Shown piece after piece: positions 12,483 to 22,649 of a DNA stretch of 64,000 nucleotides; the stretch's first letter is position 1; each line of letters starts with the position of its first letter. The DNA is taken from positions 21,004,001 through 21,068,000 of the forward strand of contig JARWIR010000008.1 of assembly GCA_029959085.1 (NCBI GenBank). The letters are read 5' to 3'. Position numbers and translations under genes: made by a program. The DNA comes from Nemophila menziesii. Taxonomy: Eukaryota > Streptophyta > Magnoliopsida > Boraginales > Hydrophyllaceae. The notes below the pieces were generated by a model. It was not told the origin of the DNA and did no database searches. It saw nothing but the letters and a program-made list of their open reading frames with translations.

Positions 12483-12673
12483 ACTACTACTAATTCCATC
12501 GCACGCGCGCGTCCGTGAATTTTTTTTTAAAATCGTCATAACTAATTCAAAAAAAATCAGAAAATTAAAAAAATTATATTTTTGAATAAAGCAAATTAAT
12601 ATTTACGTCTATGAATTTTTTTGATTTTTTTTGAATTTTTTGATTTTTTTTGAATTTTTTGATTTTTTTTTTC

Positions 12674-12818
12674 GCAGACACGGATTTTCATGTTTTAAAC
12701 ATGGAATTCCATGTTTTAAACATGAAATTCCATGTTTTAAACCGTGAAATAAACATGAAATTTCATGTTTAAAACATGAAATTCCATGTTTAAAACATGT
12801 AATTTCGTGTCTGCGAAA
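12674..12818. repeat. Palindromic tandem repeat at the centre of the fold-back element
   Basis: A unit close to AAACATGAAATTCCATGTTT, itself a palindrome, is repeated about six times with small changes. It is bracketed by CGCAGACACG and its inverse CGTGTCTGCG. The whole stretch can fold into one long or several short hairpins. Confidence 0.8.
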
Positions 12819-13133
12819 AAAAAAATTAAAAAAAATCAAAAAAATCAAAAAATTCAGAAAATTCAAAAAAAAATCATAGACGTAAATATTAATTTGATTT
12901 ATCCAAATATAATTTTTTTGATTTTTTTGATTTTTTTTTGAATTAGTTATGACGATTTTAAAAAAATTTCACGGACGCGCGCGTGTGATTATTAGTTTTT
13001 TTCTTATTTTTTAATTGTTAATTAAAAGGGTAATTTTGGGATGGGGCTGTTTTCAATTAATATTTTTTCCTGGACACCTTTTTCTAAATAAGTTTTTTAA
13101 TAGGCATCAATCAACAATTGGCTCATTTTTTTT

Positions 13134-13899
13134 TTTCTCAGATAGTTTCATTAATAGCATTAAAACAGATGACAAATATTAACCAATACCCATAGACTTT
13201 GCATCAAGTTCTAGCAATTTAATTATCTGGGTTGGACATGGATTCATCTATGTCAATTAAGTTGTCAACTTATATTTGACCACCAAATTAATTACTTCTT
13301 AACTAAAAAATAAATAAAAAATAGATATACACTTTTCAACTACTAAATAAATACTGCTCTAATAGTAATATTACAAATATTAAAATTATTTATAGAAAAA
13401 TTGTTTGGTAAGGGTTTTATAATATCTCTAGAATTTCGGTTTCAACTGGTATATTAATAGTTATCTTGTTGCATTCTAACAAATTTCTTGAATAATCCCT
13501 AGTGACACAAGATATAATAGTTTTAATATCTAACTCCTAAAGTTCTAACCCTATATGGTTACTGAGTTAGTTTAGATCTTTCAATTCTCAAACTCAATTA
13601 TATAATTGTATTTCTATTTTCCAAAGATTAACCCTATATGGTGTGATATGAAAGGAACAAAATAAAGTTCGCTTTAACAATAGAAATTTCACAAGTATAA
13701 CGTTTATAATTAAGAAAGCAAAGTGAATTACTTCAAACTATAGTAGAGCGTGGTGTTCACATCATATTACGGGCAATAGACGTAAAGATCATTTTGAATT
13801 GATAAGGTGGTGTAAACCCAATCGGGGCCTGGTAATTGCATAAAAAACCAAGGTAAAGGTGGTGCCATGGGTGTATTGAGAGATAAAGAAGGATTGGAT
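13134..13899. other. Intergenic, no gene recognised
   Basis: AT-rich sequence with no domain or repeat recognised. Confidence 0.4.
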
Positions 13900-14275
13900 A
13901 AATGGATTTTCTATGAATCTAATTTGTTCTATTTCGGAGGTTGCGGAGGCTGGGGCGTTGTATGAGGATCTTATGATGGCGACTAGAATAAGGATAGGAG
14001 AACTCGTGGCGGGGACAGATTCAAGAAAGATCTTGAGAGCAATTAATCAAGTTAATAGTGGAAGAGGCCCATCTGAGTTCTGGATAGAGAAGATAAAAAG
14101 AGAAAATTAATCTTATGAGATCAAGGGTGTTTATAGAGAAGCGAACACGTTCGCAGATTGGCTCGCAATATTGGGTTTGAGGCAGAACAACATTTTCGTC
14201 ACATATACTGATCCTCTGGATGGAAATTGGAGCACGCTCACGAGAAATATATGCGCATGGAAGCCTCCGTGACGG
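13900..14275 (+). pseudogene. LINE remnant, RNase H-like domain
   Basis: One frame gives AEAGALYEDLMMATRIRIGE then DSRKILRAINQ, the helix and second acidic strand of a plant LINE RNase H-like domain. After an in-frame stop at about 14108 the reading resumes with VYREANTFADWLAILG, the typical C-terminal motif. Such domains sit at the 3' end of L1-type retroelements and of pseudogene copies of them. The frame is broken and has no upstream reverse transcriptase. Confidence 0.65.
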
Positions 14276-14289
14276 ATCTTCACCTCGGA

Positions 14290-15284
14290 TAGTGATGAGT
14301 TATTACGTTTATAATCATTCTGTTACTACACGGTCTTAGAACCTCCTCTTAAGTCTTAATACAACATATGGATAAATTTATAGGTTAAAGAATTAAATAA
14401 ATTAATATAAAAATAACCCAAACAAAAAATAGACGTGTACATACCAATCGTCGTTAAAAATGGATGGAGAGGAAATTTCAACTATTGAAAACTTACTCTA
14501 AAGGAGAGAATTGCTATTTTTTAACAACGAGAATTAAGTAATTTGATAATTGTATAAAAAATGTATTAGCTATTGGCAGGGACTACCTTTGGTGCATGTT
14601 ATCAAAACGATCGTTTTAGGTCCTATTTTTGTTTGAATAAAAAAGGACCAAAATATTATCAAATCAATTTTTTATGATTATAAATACTTTTAAAAAAATT
14701 GCTTTAAGTAACTAATCGTATTTTAGTTTCTCGGGTAGATTCTGCCTACTGCTATAAGAAAAAAAAAACTAAATCATCCATTTCAATAAAATTTCCTTCA
14801 TTCCATTTATTTAGAGCAATTAAGGGCAACATGCAAATTAAGTTAAGACCAATAAGAATGCTATAATTGGGGGTTGAATATCAAAAAACTTCACTTCAAT
14901 ATCTTCCTAATTCTTTGTTATATATTTTTAGAATACCCAATTTTTAATATATTTCAGCCACATCTAGCTAACCCAGTTCCACCTTACTACATTTTATTAT
15001 TTTTAATTTTAATTTAATATTATATAGAGATAATTTCTAGAGATAAATGCCAATAGAGTCCTACAACCCAACTTCCCACCCCAACAAGTCCAGACCATGA
15101 TTTCACCCCATCAAGGTTAGTGTATACCGTCATTACCCTTCATCAGGATCAAATAATATTATGCATTCCTTAATTATCGCTTATAACTGATTCCGCCATA
15201 TTAGCAAATATTCTAAATCCCTTAATTAGCAATTTATTATTGGAAGCTTTGTTTAATATGTTAATATCAATATCATATCGATAT
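14290..15284. other. Intergenic, no gene recognised
   Basis: AT-rich sequence without recognisable features. Confidence 0.4.
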
Positions 15285-15800
15285 TACATTCACGCCGACC
15301 ACCACCAAACTCCATTCACGCCGACCACAACCAAACTCCATTCACGCCGCCCCTCTTGATCCAAACTCCGACCATCAGCCACCGCCGAGAAGATACACAG
15401 CGACAACACAAGCAGCACCCAACCTCCCGTTCTCCTCCATCGAAGCCGACCCATGCACCATCGTTCTTCCTTCAACACCGACCACCACCAAACTCCATTC
15501 ACGCCGCCCCTCTTAATCTAAACTCCGACCATCAGCGCCTGACATCCGACCCACCGTAACCCATTAGTTTTAAAATGCAACCCATCAATATAATACACAT
15601 AACCCACTACCAATAGACGACAACACTAAAGGCTAACACACCGAACTCAACATTCACACCATCGATATTACAAAGCATTACCCATCATCTTCATTCCCAC
15701 CTTCATAGTCTGCACCAGTTTTTGCTAACCCAATGACTTCAACATCACACCATCGATATTACAAAGCATTACCCATCAAGTTTAGTGGACAACCCACCAT
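15285..15800. repeat. C-rich direct repeats
   Basis: The phrase CATTCACGCCG followed by a CCAAACTCC phrase occurs three times close together from 15288 and again at about 15490-15540, with CTCCGACCATCAGC at 15366 and 15526. A second pair, CACCATCGATATTACAAAGC, occurs at about 15656 and 15744. This C-rich patch in AT-rich DNA looks like part of a non-coding transposable element. The open frames it contains are probably by-products. Confidence 0.5.
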
Positions 15801-16078
15801 CGTCCATTTGAACAAAAGTTTCAAGTTTTTCATCAGTTGCTGCATTTGAATTTTATTAGTTACTGATTGTAATTTTTCTGGGTTATTGATTTTATTGATT
15901 GCATGATTTTAGCGATTTTTGTTTGTTTTAATTTCTTTGTTTTAATTTTTAACTGATTGCATGATTTAGTGTTTTAGTTTTGGTAACAAATCTCCAATTA
16001 ATGGGTAACTAGGGGCAAGTCTGTCATTTGCGGTGGGCTGGACCTGATGGGCAATCACTGATTACTTGTGGACTCTAT

Positions 16079-17186
16079 AAGGAAATCACCCTAATTTCTA
16101 ATTAATTACAATTCCTCACTTTTCATTCCCAAAAAAAAAGGAAGGAGGAAATTACTTCCTACTTACTCATAAATTTTCAACTTAATTTCTAATTAAACAC
16201 CTTGTCATATTTACCTTCCATTATTGTCCTTGTGTGATTTTTTTTTATTTTTTTTAAATCGAAATTTTGGGTTATGTGTTGCTATAACACACAAAGTCAT
16301 AAAATCGATTAAAAGGATTCTCTTCTTTAACAAAATTATTTTTTTCTCTTTATTAATCGCATATACCCTATTTTTATTCGTTTTTAACTATCTTGATATA
16401 TTATTTTTTGTCCAACACTTTTTTGTTATTTTTGTGTGTTTATGTTCACAAAACTTGATTTTTTTTATTCCAATTCTGTGTATTCCTGGAACACACAAAT
16501 CTCAAATTTGTGTATTCATAGAACACATAAAAATCGAATTTATGTATTCCTAGAATACACAAAACTTGATTTTGTTTGTTCTAATTCTGTGTATTCTTGG
16601 AACACACAAATCTCTGATTTGTGCATTCCTAGAAAACACAAAACTCAAATTTGTGCATTCATGGAACACACAAATCTCAGATTTGTGTATTCATGGAGCA
16701 CATAAAAATCAAATTTGTGTATTCATGTAATACACAAAACTTGATTTTGTTTGTTCCAATTCTGTGTATTCCTGAACACACAAATCGCAAACAAATCTCA
16801 GATTTGTGTATTCATGGAACACATAAAACTCAAATTTGTGTATTCTTGGAATACAAAAAACTTGATTTTGGTTGTTCGAATTCTGTGTGTTCTTGCAACA
16901 CACAAATTTCAGAATTGTGTGTTCATGGAACACAATAAAAAAATCAAAAAAATTTTAAAAAAAATCGGGAAAAGAATTTCGGAAAAAAAATCAAAAAAAA
17001 TATTGAAAAAAAAAAAAATCAAAAAATGAATTCGAAAAAAATAATTAAAAATGAAAATAAATAAATAAATATTAGTATAATCAAAGTAATTAATTAATTA
17101 TCTATGGGTATTTTTGTAATCTTTCATTTATTTGTTCATAAGTAGGAATTAAGTTGAAATTGTAATTAATTAGGCGTTGCCCTTAT
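16079..17186. mobile_element. Putative fold-back element with a minisatellite core
   Basis: Both ends carry TAATTAATTACAATT in inverted orientation (about 16099 and 17168), preceded by AAGGAAATCACC on the left and AAGGGCAACGCC on the reverse complement of the right. A T-rich arm on the left (16229-16260) faces an A-rich arm on the right (16930-17035), around the repeats at 16470-16940. The architecture resembles the Mutator-type fold-back element at 12121 but the sequence differs. No target duplication is clear, so this is tentative. Confidence 0.4.
16470..16940. repeat. Minisatellite of near-palindromic 36-40 bp units
   Basis: Units such as GTGTATTCNTGGAACACAC plus AAATCTCAGATTTG repeat about twelve times. 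A longer-order marker, TTGATTTTGTTTGTTC followed by AATTCTGTGTATTC, recurs near 16457, 16576, 16749 and 16870, so subunits are grouped. Each unit pairs with its neighbour as an inverted repeat. Open frames here on both strands are produced by the periodicity and are not genes. Confidence 0.8.
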
Positions 17187-17654
17187 TATATATTTACATA
17201 ATATATATTCCAAAATAAATGATTGAATTATTAATTAAAAAATTCAATATAAAAATTATAATTATTAAAAAGATTATTAGTAAAGAGATTTTTTAACAAA
17301 ATTGTTAATAGTTAAATTAACTGGAAAAAAATAATATCGTCATAATATATTATAATTTCATTTGATATTAACAAAAAAACTTGTTTCAATTGAAAAAAAT
17401 ACAAAAGAAACTCATTTAATTATTCTATTGCATAATTTAAAAATTAATATTTAGTATTTTTTGTTTTGAATATTATCATAATAGATTTAAAAGATAATAA
17501 ATAAATATATATGTGAGAATTTAAAACTTTAATGGATTAATTAATTAATTAATTTACAAAAAAATTAGGATAAAATTAAAATCGAGTAGAAAGTTAATAC
17601 TAAAAAGATGTTATAGTAGAATTGTTGTTAATATTTAATAGGAAATGTGTATTT
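17187..17654. other. Intergenic, no gene recognised
   Basis: Extremely AT-rich sequence without recognisable features. Confidence 0.4.
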
Positions 17655-18011
17655 TAAACCTCTCTTATTATCGAAACTGACTCGAGTGGGTTACACGCGC
17701 TAGTAAAGAGCGGTGTAAACTCAAGGAGATTTTTAGAATGTTATTTTGGGCACTCGTCTAAACATTTTAGCATCTAATGAGCGTTTTGAGATGGTTTGAA
17801 TTTTCGTGAAGCGGATAGATGTGCAGATTGGATGGTAAAATTAGGTGCGGCTAGTGTGGAACGACCAACCCCGTATCGAGATCCACCAGACGATTTATGG
17901 CGTTTACTTACAAAAAATCGTTATAGCTAGACTATGCCTAAAATGCATTTAATTCGTCAAGTATGAAAGTTTTTTCCTGATCATTTAAGACCTCGTGTCT
18001 AACAAAAAAAA
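17655..18011 (+). pseudogene. LINE 3' end remnant, RNase H-like domain and A-tract
   Basis: The frame reads ETDSSGLHALVKSGVNSRRF, then, after breaks, NFREADRCADWMVKLG and PYRDPPDDLWRLL. These are the last acidic strand and C-terminal motif of a plant LINE RNase H-like domain. An A-run at 18003-18010 may be the element's poly(A) end. It is closely related to 31907-32530. Confidence 0.65.
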
Positions 18012-18079
18012 ACGTATTTTACTCCTAATTTTAGAAATTTGTAATTGGCTTTTTTTTTAATACATGAAAGAGCCACTTT

Positions 18080-18170
18080 GGACTCGAAGTTATTTTGACT
18101 CCAATGAGATTCGATCCCAAAACCAAGAGGAGTAACCTAACAACTAGGCCAACTATCGATCTCTGATGTA
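18080..18170 (-). mobile_element. tRNA-derived SINE head fragment
   Basis: Reverse-complemented, it reads TAGTTGGCCTAGTTGTTAGG, an A-box-like start, followed at tRNA spacing by TTGGGATCGAATCTC, a B-box-like sequence. This is the internal RNA polymerase III promoter arrangement of plant SINEs. The body and tail are not resolved. Confidence 0.45.
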
Positions 18171-18299
18171 ATTGGCTTTACCAAAGAATATGTAGACTAA
18201 TCCAAGTTTCGGGCCACTCTATTAACCTAATTTCAAATTTGGGCCACTCTATTCAACCTAATTTCAAGTTTTGGGCCATATTCTAAAGTCCAACTCGTA

Positions 18300-19149
18300 A
18301 TTTCGATAAAGCCTGTACGAAAGGAAGGAAGAAAAATTGGAAAAACATTTATCCCCAAAAGTGCACGTGAGTTACGCCACCTATCTCATCTATCGTGAAA
18401 CGTGTCATACAAATAAACTCCACTTGCCCGACCAAATACGAAATTTTGAATAAATGGTCAGAGCGCGGGTGGTCAAAAACAAACCCTCTTAAGAAAACGA
18501 CACCGTTAGTCCCACCATGTGAGCTCCCAATGCCTTATAATCAAAGTCAGTTGGGCCCCGTTCGCCGTTCAGTAAGATGCACCAATCAAAGATTTTACAT
18601 GTGTCACATTATCCTCCCACGTGCCAAGTCCATAGATTTCAAATATCTTTTTCGTCCACAAACCACAAATTCATACATTTATGATTTTCCAACCCTTGTC
18701 TTTTCATGCCTTGGCAAATTAGGAAATTGCTTTTGTCGTTTTTGTTAAACTTGAGTAAAAGAACTTGATGCTTAAGTATATCCAAATACAAAGAATTTTA
18801 TGTTGGAAATATTCAATAATTATAGGCTCACATGTACAGTTAGCGTAAATTTTTTATCCGATTAATTATGGTTTAATAAAGTTTATACTTGGTTAAGGTC
18901 ATGGAATTAAAGCGTAGGTTTAATTTAACAAGGAAGCAAACTGGATATAATAGAAGTTATTAAATATTAACATCTAATAACTTCTTATTCTTGACTGAAC
19001 ACACGTTCAAAATTATAAAAAGGGGTTATGGTCCCCAAATCATATGGTCGGCTCTTTCTCTCATCCCCATCTAAACAGAAAACTTAAAACACTGAAAATA
19101 TAGATCTGTAAGATTCATTACTCACTCCAACAAATCAATTAAAAGAATT
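18300..19149 (+). promoter_or_regulatory. Promoter-like region with G-boxes and TATA-like box
   Basis: CACGTG G-boxes lie at 18364-18369 and 18618-18623. A TATA-like ATTATAAAAAGGGG lies at about 19011-19024. A pyrimidine- and A-rich leader leads to an ATG at 19150. The region looks like a plant promoter, but no downstream gene can be identified before repeats start at about 19500. The 117-codon open frame at 18395-18748 has no recognisable domain. Confidence 0.3.
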
Positions 19150-19227
19150 ATGGCTTTGGGTACGCTTCCGCTTATCTCTTCTTTTATTCTTAATATTTCC
19201 AGTATGGATTATTTAGAATATTTATAG
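19150..19227 (+). CDS. Orphan small open frame or first exon
   Basis: The ATG at 19150 is preceded by a promoter-like region and opens MALGTLPLISS, ending after 25 codons. A GTACGC donor-like site lies at 19160 after only three codons and one base. I found no matching acceptor or second exon. It may be the truncated 5' end of a gene whose body was displaced by the repeats downstream, or chance. Confidence 0.2.
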   Translation: MALGTLPLISSFILNISSMDYLEYL

Positions 19228-19499
19228 ATTTTGATTTAACACCAAATTCCAACATTTTAGGGATCAATATAGGGTATTGAGTTTATAAGGCTCAAGTTAT
19301 ACCATAATATTCACAAAGACCTTAATCCAAGTATTCATTAGAACACTAATTAGAAAAGGAAAAAACCCAAAAATCCCTTCCTTTTCCCTCTTGTTATAAT
19401 GAAACAACTCAAACAAAAACACAAACCCTATAATAGATTGAATCCATTCACTCTTTCCCCTCCCTCTGTCTTCTCTCTCCCGTAAAAAAAGAAAACTGC

Positions 19500-20290
19500 C
19501 GCCCAATGACCTTCCCACCTTCCCCACCTTCCCAGATCTCACCTTGCCACCTTCTCAGGTCTCGCCTTCACGCCGACACACCATCTCCACTACCACAGAA
19601 ACCCGGCGCCGGACCCTGCTGCACAAGAAAACCGCTTCCATCATGGTCGATTCTCCACCATAGAACCGTCAATCTACTCTACCATCTCATGTCTCACCTT
19701 CTCGTCTCTTTCCTCCCATCTCAGGTCTCACCTTCCCGCCGATCTACTCCACAAGCCATGGATCAGATTTATTTTTGTTCTTTGTTCCAATGGTGATGAG
19801 TATGCAGAGATTTTTTTTTGTTCATATGTTGCGAGTGTAAAGAGGTCTCGTTTTGTTTTTGTTCCTATGACGCGAGTGTGTAGAAATGTCTTTTTGTTTT
19901 TTTGTTCGTATTATGAGAGTATGATGAGTACAACCAAAGAACACATATGCCATGGGTACAACCCAATAACACATTTGCCATGGGTGCAACTCAAAGACAC
20001 CTCTTACATGGGTACAACCCTGTGAAGAGATGTGTATTAGGATTGGATACAGCACTGTGAAGAGATGTAGATTGGGCCTGTGATTTTTTTTGATCCATTA
20101 ATGCGATTGTAAAGAGATATAATGTTAGTGTCAAATTGTTCTAATTGGGTCTGTACCTAGATATCTATTGTTTGATATAAATCCGTACCCATATAGCTAT
20201 CTGTTCGAGATGGGTCCGTACCTATATAGCTATTAAGCGAGATGGGTCCGTACCCACTTGGACTTTTACATGGACAACTATCAAAATAAT
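19500..20290 (+). repeat. Dispersed repeat with GGGTCCGTACCCA and GGGTACAACCC motifs, copy 1
   Basis: C-rich stretches (TCTCACCTTCCCGCC) are followed by units of GTGTAAAGAGAT plus TTTTTGTTC, then ATGGGTACAACCC units (about 19928-20022), then three GATGGGTCCGTACC units (20197-20262). It ends at ACTTGGACTTTTACATGGAC. The same series in the same order and orientation is at about 34120-35270, so this is a dispersed element. No frame encodes a recognised protein. Confidence 0.65.
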
Positions 20291-20449
20291 GTTGCCAATT
20301 TTTAGGCCTTACTTTGTATTTTCCTCCAATATAAATGTCTTGGTTAAAATAATTTAAACGCCAAAAATATAGTATACTAAAAAAAAGGAAGCATATTGAG
20401 GAAAAAAACATAAAAATCTAAAAAAAATATTGATGAATATTATCTATCT

Positions 20450-20575
20450 GAATTCTTAGTATTAACATAATATCACTAAGCATTACACAAAATTACTGAG
20501 TATTATGCAAAATCACTTAGTATTAACACAAAATCAATGAGTATAAACACAAAAACACTGAGTATTTGACAAAAA
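20450..20575. repeat. Tandem repeat, about 20-21 bp unit
   Basis: About six units resembling CTGAGTATTAACACAAAATCA, diverged. It is similar in kind to the repeat at 21670-21860, with a shared GAGTA.T core. Confidence 0.65.
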
Positions 20576-21669
20576 TAACAAGGAAACAAACAAATCTTCC
20601 ACCTTCCCGAACCATCAAATCTCGTCGGAGCTTCAATCCTCTAATAGTGAAGCTGTAGTCGTGGATCGAAATCTCTTTGTTGCCGGATCTGCTGAACGAA
20701 TAAGCGGGATGCTCCATTGAAACCAAAGCTTCGAATGAGGAGATCTCAAGCTTCGAATGAGAATATCTCAAGCTCCGAGCCTCTATTAAAAACACATAGA
20801 ACCTATTGAAAGCCATTAATGGAAGATCTCAAGCTCAACAAATAACTCACGTGAATATAATTTAGGTGGTGTGGAAAGAGAAGGCATAATAAGGTTTGTA
20901 GGTGTGTTATTATGATTTATGTAATATTATATTTAGTATATGTAATAGACAATTTGAGGGTACAATGGGTAGTAGGTGAAAAAATTTATAATGTAAAAAT
21001 ATTGCAATTGGTATTTAGTAAAAAAAAAAATTGGGTAGGTATGTTTGAATCTTGAGAAAGAGTTTTCAAAACCGTTCGGGTAAAAATCTTCTAAAAACAA
21101 CAAACCTATTAAAAATAATGAATACTGATATCCATTAAAACTTGATGAGCATTTAACTATCATAATTTTCATGTTGGAATTTATTATAGACTTTTACCTA
21201 TCAAAATCTAATGAATAAATAATGATGATTTTTTTTAATATATATATTAAAGAGATTATACCTAAAGTTATTATTTTTTGAATATTTTATGATTAATCAC
21301 TTTAATTAATAATCATCAATTTTATTTTTATTTATCTTATTTAAAATATTTGTCAATAAATATAATCTTTATTTGGGTGATTGACCAATGGGGTGTTGAA
21401 GATTTATAGTTCATGTCACATATGGTTCTCGTTGATAGATATTTCTTTAAAGAGTATGATACCCATCCTTATTGATGACCAAATATTAAAATACCCTCAT
21501 ATAAAACAAACAAAAAAAACATAAAGACAAAAAGGAACTTGTTGAGTATTGCTACTGTTCAACCCCGGCCACCACCCACCGACCACTATCGGCGCTGCCA
21601 CCAATGGTGTACTCAGAGAAAAGGATCGGAAAAAAATATTGTGTTTCGAAAAAAAACATTTAGTATCGG

Positions 21670-21860
21670 AAAAAATTCTCCGAGTACCCAACTAGAACAC
21701 TGAGTACTCAGCAAAGACTACTAAGTACTCAGAACTATGAAAACTTAGCAAAAAACGCTGAGTACTCGGCAAAAAATACTTAGTACTCAGCAAAAAACGC
21801 TGAATACTCAGAGAAAAATGCTGATAAAGTAGCAAAAAACATCGAGTACTAAGATAAATC
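21670..21860. repeat. Tandem repeat built on the palindrome GAGTACTC
   Basis: Units near CTGAGTACTCAGCAAAAAAC recur about eight times with substitutions. CTGAGTACTCAG is a perfect palindrome. No gene is present; open frames here are repeat artefacts. Confidence 0.75.
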
Positions 21861-22305
21861 CATGAGTACGATGAGAAATCACTGAATAAATACAATCATA
21901 ATTGGTATGTTAATTATAATAAATTACATTTGAGTATTATAAAAAAATCCTAATTTACAAAGATTCCAAAAAAAACAATACTCGTTCATTTATTGTAGCC
22001 AATAGATCCAGGACTACCATGAACAGATCTCCTAGCGAGAAGAGAAAATGGCCATTGTGAAGCTTTCATCATATCAGATATTCAGTCCCCACCGAGATGT
22101 ATCAACTTTCTAAATCTCTGATACCTAGCCGTCCATTAAATAGATCGATTAAAGAGCTCCAGCGAATAGCTCTATTTGATGATTCGACGAATAGCTTTAT
22201 CAAGAGGAAACACCATGGAAGAAATCGAGTGTCTTGGATAAGCCTGAAGCTACTTCTGCCATCGTTCATAGCCATAGCTGGTAGGGCAGGATTTTGGTTG
22301 GACAG

Positions 22306-22388
22306 TGTTATGAATGCTAGAATTAATATTTAGGAATTATATGCAAATATTAATTATGTACATATATATACATATACATATATATAAA

Positions 22389-22443
<55 letters not shown>

Positions 22444-22612
22444 GTCGTGATTGATCGTTATTATTTATAGTAGTTGTTATAGCAGTTCCTCTGTGGAAAT
22501 ATAAGTAAATGATGTACGTAAACAAACTAGGCAATCAATAGATGAAGTTTCATTTTTTTTTTATCTTTTAATTTATTATTTTATTTCTCTCTAAATTAGA
22601 TTATTCATTACA
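22306..22612 (+). repeat. 5' LTR of the gypsy element
   Basis: It starts TGTTATGAATG and ends TTCATTACA. It holds a long TA dinucleotide tract (about 22395-22438) that is lacking in the right LTR. Confidence 0.7.
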
Positions 22613-22649
22613 TATTGGTGCTTTCATTGCCTGATCTCCGCCCTACCAT

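Larger units (their letters stand above)
12121..13124. mobile_element. Mutator-type fold-back MITE, copy 1 (1004 bp)
   Basis: The ends read TGGGTTATCGTTGA and, reverse-complemented, GAGCCAATTGTTGA. A 9-bp sequence ATTTTTTTT flanks both sides (12112-12120 and 13125-13133), the length expected for Mutator-type insertion, though it is low-complexity. Inside, about 12485-12680 and 12820-12995 form long inverted arms, with shared GCGCGCGTCC.TGAA, AAAATCGTCATAACTAATT and AATATTTACGTCTATGA. The centre is a set of short palindromes. There is no transposase. A nearly identical copy is at 36748-37721, and the shared length defines the ends. Confidence 0.8.

Noticed and set aside
12298..12499. Valine-rich and glycine-rich open frames on the - strand
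   Set aside because: They are direct translations of the (CAC)n microsatellite and have no other content.
16224..17029. Several overlapping open frames of 74-109 codons on both strands
   Set aside because: They arise from the periodic minisatellite and T/A-rich arms. Their translations repeat the unit and show no domain.
18395..18748. 117-codon open frame
   Set aside because: No recognisable domain, unusual composition, and it lies in a promoter-like region with G-boxes. Treated as chance.
22097..22333. 78-codon frame before the gypsy element
   Set aside because: It runs into the left LTR and has no recognised domain. It could be part of an interrupted host sequence but there is no support.
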